Shown: positions 5,057 through 6,252 of the stretch, piece after piece | Numbering within the stretch: the stretch's first letter is position 1 | How the letters are laid out: every line of letters begins with the position of its first letter | Source of the DNA: Oscillospiraceae bacterium | GTDB taxonomy: Bacteria > Bacillota > Clostridia > Oscillospirales > Acutalibacteraceae | DNA: 6,252 bases | Direction of reading: 5' to 3' | NCBI GenBank assembly: GCA_902782805.1 | Contig: CACZON010000122.1 | Coordinates: forward strand, 1-6,252 | Notes under the pieces: generated by a model | What the model was told of the DNA's origin: nothing | The model's input: the letters and a program-made list of their open reading frames with translations, nothing else | Database searches by the model: none | Translations under genes and position numbers: made by a program

Positions 5057-6252
5057 TTATTCCAGCACAAATATAAAATCGTAGATCGGTTGGCCGCCGT
5101 CGATCAGGATCGCTTCCGTTCGCGGATACGCCTTCCCGGCGGCTTCGTAAAGCCGGTGCGCCTCTTCCTCAGACGCGCCGCTGCCGCAGATGACCAGAAG
5201 AATGTCGCTTTTCCCGGCTTCCATGCGCGAAAGCAGCTGCATCGCCGCTTCGAGTTTATCGCCGGAATCGGACAAAATCTCCTTGTCGCAGAATCCGATG
5301 TAATCGCCGGCGCAGATCTCGAAGCCGTCGAGCTTCGTATCCCGCGAGGCGCACGATACGCTCCCGGTCTTGACCCCGGCGATGACCTCCTCCAGCTCCC
5401 GGCGGATCGCGTCGGCGTCTTCTTCGTTGGTATCGAGCATCGAGATCGCGGCGTATCCTTCGCCGATCGTTTTGCTTTCGATCACGATGATTTTCGCTTT
5501 CCGATAGAGCGCCGCCGCCTGCTGCGCCGTCAGGATCACGTTGCCGTTGTTGGGGAAGACGAAAATCGTATCGGCCGAGACCGAATCGAACGCGCGGATA
5601 AAATCTTCGGCGGCGGGATTCATGCTCTGGCCGCCCTCGATCACCGCGTCGCATCCGAGCGAGGAAAAGGTCTTTTTGATTCCGTTTCCGCTCGCCACGG
5701 CGATGATGCCGTAGCGCTTATGCGGATCCCTTTTCGCGAGCGGATCGCGCCCTTCGGCAATCCGTTCGCTGTGCTGGAGGGTCATGTTTTCGATCTTCAG
5801 CGTTAAAAACTCGCCGAATCGCTGGCCGTAATTGAGGACCTCGCCCGGCGTCATCGTATGGACGTGCGCTTTCACGATCGAGCCTTCGCGGAACGCGGCA
5901 ACGCTCTCGCCGATCCCGTTTAAAAAGCGGATCATCGCATCGAGATCGAACGCTTTGATCTCGCCCTTGCTGCGCTGAAGACGCAGGAGAAATTCCGTGC
6001 AGTAGCCGTATTCCAGAACGCTGTCCTCGCCAAAGAGCGAAAGATCCAACCGGCGGACCTGCTCCTTCGGCGCCGAAAGCGCTTCGTTTTCGCCCTCGAG
6101 CGCATTTTTCATGCCTTCCGCAATATAGACGAAGCCCGCGCCGCCGCTGTCGACCACGCCGGATTCGCGCAAAACGTCGAGCAGATCGGGCGTGCGCTCG
6201 AGCGAAAGCCGCAGCTCCGAGAGAAAATCACTGAAAAAACTTTGGACGGTGC
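5057..6252 (-). CDS. fakA: Fatty acid kinase FakA (DhaL/DAK2-type), C-terminal part; 5' end outside the window
   Basis: The frame stays open to the right edge, so the 397 visible codons are the C-terminal part of a protein usually about 550 residues long. An apparent start at 6170-6172 (TTG) is internal, because family-like sequence continues upstream of it (SLERTPDLLDVLRESG). Visible regions are the end of the kinase domain (LRESGVVDSGGAGF), then the middle domain with a Cys in YGYCTEFLL (codon 5999-6001) and HVHTMTPGEVLNYG (His codons near 5858-5866). These positions match the Cys and His-x-His thought to hold zinc in characterised FakA. The FakB-binding C-terminal domain follows (VIEGGQSMNP, FPNNGNVILTAQQA, final GGQPIYDFIFVLE). 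FakA phosphorylates fatty acids held by FakB. The ATP-binding aspartates of the DhaL domain lie outside the window. The FakB-like gene follows directly. Confidence 0.95.
   Translation of the reverse strand, partial: TVQSFFSDFLSELRLSLERTPDLLDVLRESGVVDSGGAGFVYIAEGMKNALEGENEALSAPKEQVRRLDLSLFGEDSVLEYGYCTEFLLRLQRSKGEIKAFDLDAMIRFLNGIGESVAAFREGSIVKAHVHTMTPGEVLNYGQRFGEFLTLKIENMTLQHSERIAEGRDPLAKRDPHKRYGIIAVASGNGIKKTFSSLGCDAVIEGGQSMNPAAEDFIRAFDSVSADTIFVFPNNGNVILTAQQAAALYRKAKIIVIESKTIGEGYAAISMLDTNEEDADAIRRELEEVIAGVKTGSVSCASRDTKLDGFEICAGDYIGFCDKEILSDSGDKLEAAMQLLSRMEAGKSDILLVICGSGASEEEAHRLYEAAGKAYPRTEAILIDGGQPIYDFIFVLE

Noticed and set aside
4181..5806. A 541-codon plus-strand open frame across the DegV-like and fakA genes
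   Set aside because: It is antisense to two clearly recognised genes, spans their boundary, and has no family-like motif or ribosome binding site. It is a shadow of GC-biased codon usage.
6170..6172. TTG at 6170-6172 as the start of the fakA-like gene
   Set aside because: The frame continues open to the window edge with sequence typical of FakA just upstream, so this codon is an internal Leu and the gene is simply cut by the window.
1..6252. Mobile elements, CRISPR arrays, tRNA or rRNA genes
   Set aside because: I looked for inverted-repeat ends, transposase-like proteins, regularly spaced short repeats and tRNA-like cloverleaf ends and saw none. The only repeats are the coding patches of the paralogues.

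Overview
The window comes from a GC-rich bacterial chromosome, most probably Bacillota (a Clostridia-type gut or sediment organism). The evidence is a FakA-type gene followed directly by a DegV/FakB-type gene, strong GGAGG-like ribosome binding sites, 11-18 bp gaps inside operons, and a near-consensus SigA promoter beside a U-tract terminator. The lineage is inferred from gene content; no marker gene for taxonomy is present.

Layout on the + strand: bases 1-198 hold only the C-terminal 65 codons of a plus-strand gene that enters from the left. It may be a serine hydrolase of the beta-lactamase/PBP type. A strong hairpin plus T-run terminator follows at 204-238. All other genes are on the minus strand, in two operons.

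Minus-strand operon 1 (transcribed 6252 -> 3027; its start lies beyond the right edge) is fakA (C-terminal 397 codons) - DegV/FakB-like fatty-acid-binding protein - GNAT-fold acyltransferase-like protein. It ends at a clear terminator at 2976-3004. FakA and FakB together make acyl-phosphate from free fatty acids. The third gene suggests a possible acyl-transfer partner, but that link is inferred.

Minus-strand operon 2 (transcribed 2896 -> 242) starts at its own promoter (TTGACG - 18 bp - TATAAT, 2935-2964). It carries three tandem paralogues of the tributyrin-esterase/esterase D-like alpha/beta hydrolase family (290, 295 and 285 residues), separated by two gaps of exactly 18 bp each. In all three, the nucleophile elbow that normally reads G-x-S-M-G-G reads G-x-A-M-G-G. 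The catalytic serine is therefore replaced by alanine, while the acid (Asp) and base (His) positions and the rest of the fold are well kept. A promoter-driven array of three conserved, apparently non-hydrolytic esterases is the most unusual thing here and the best candidate for an undescribed system.

There is no sign of tRNA or rRNA genes, CRISPR arrays, insertion sequences or phage genes. There is no gene-free stretch longer than about 130 bp.
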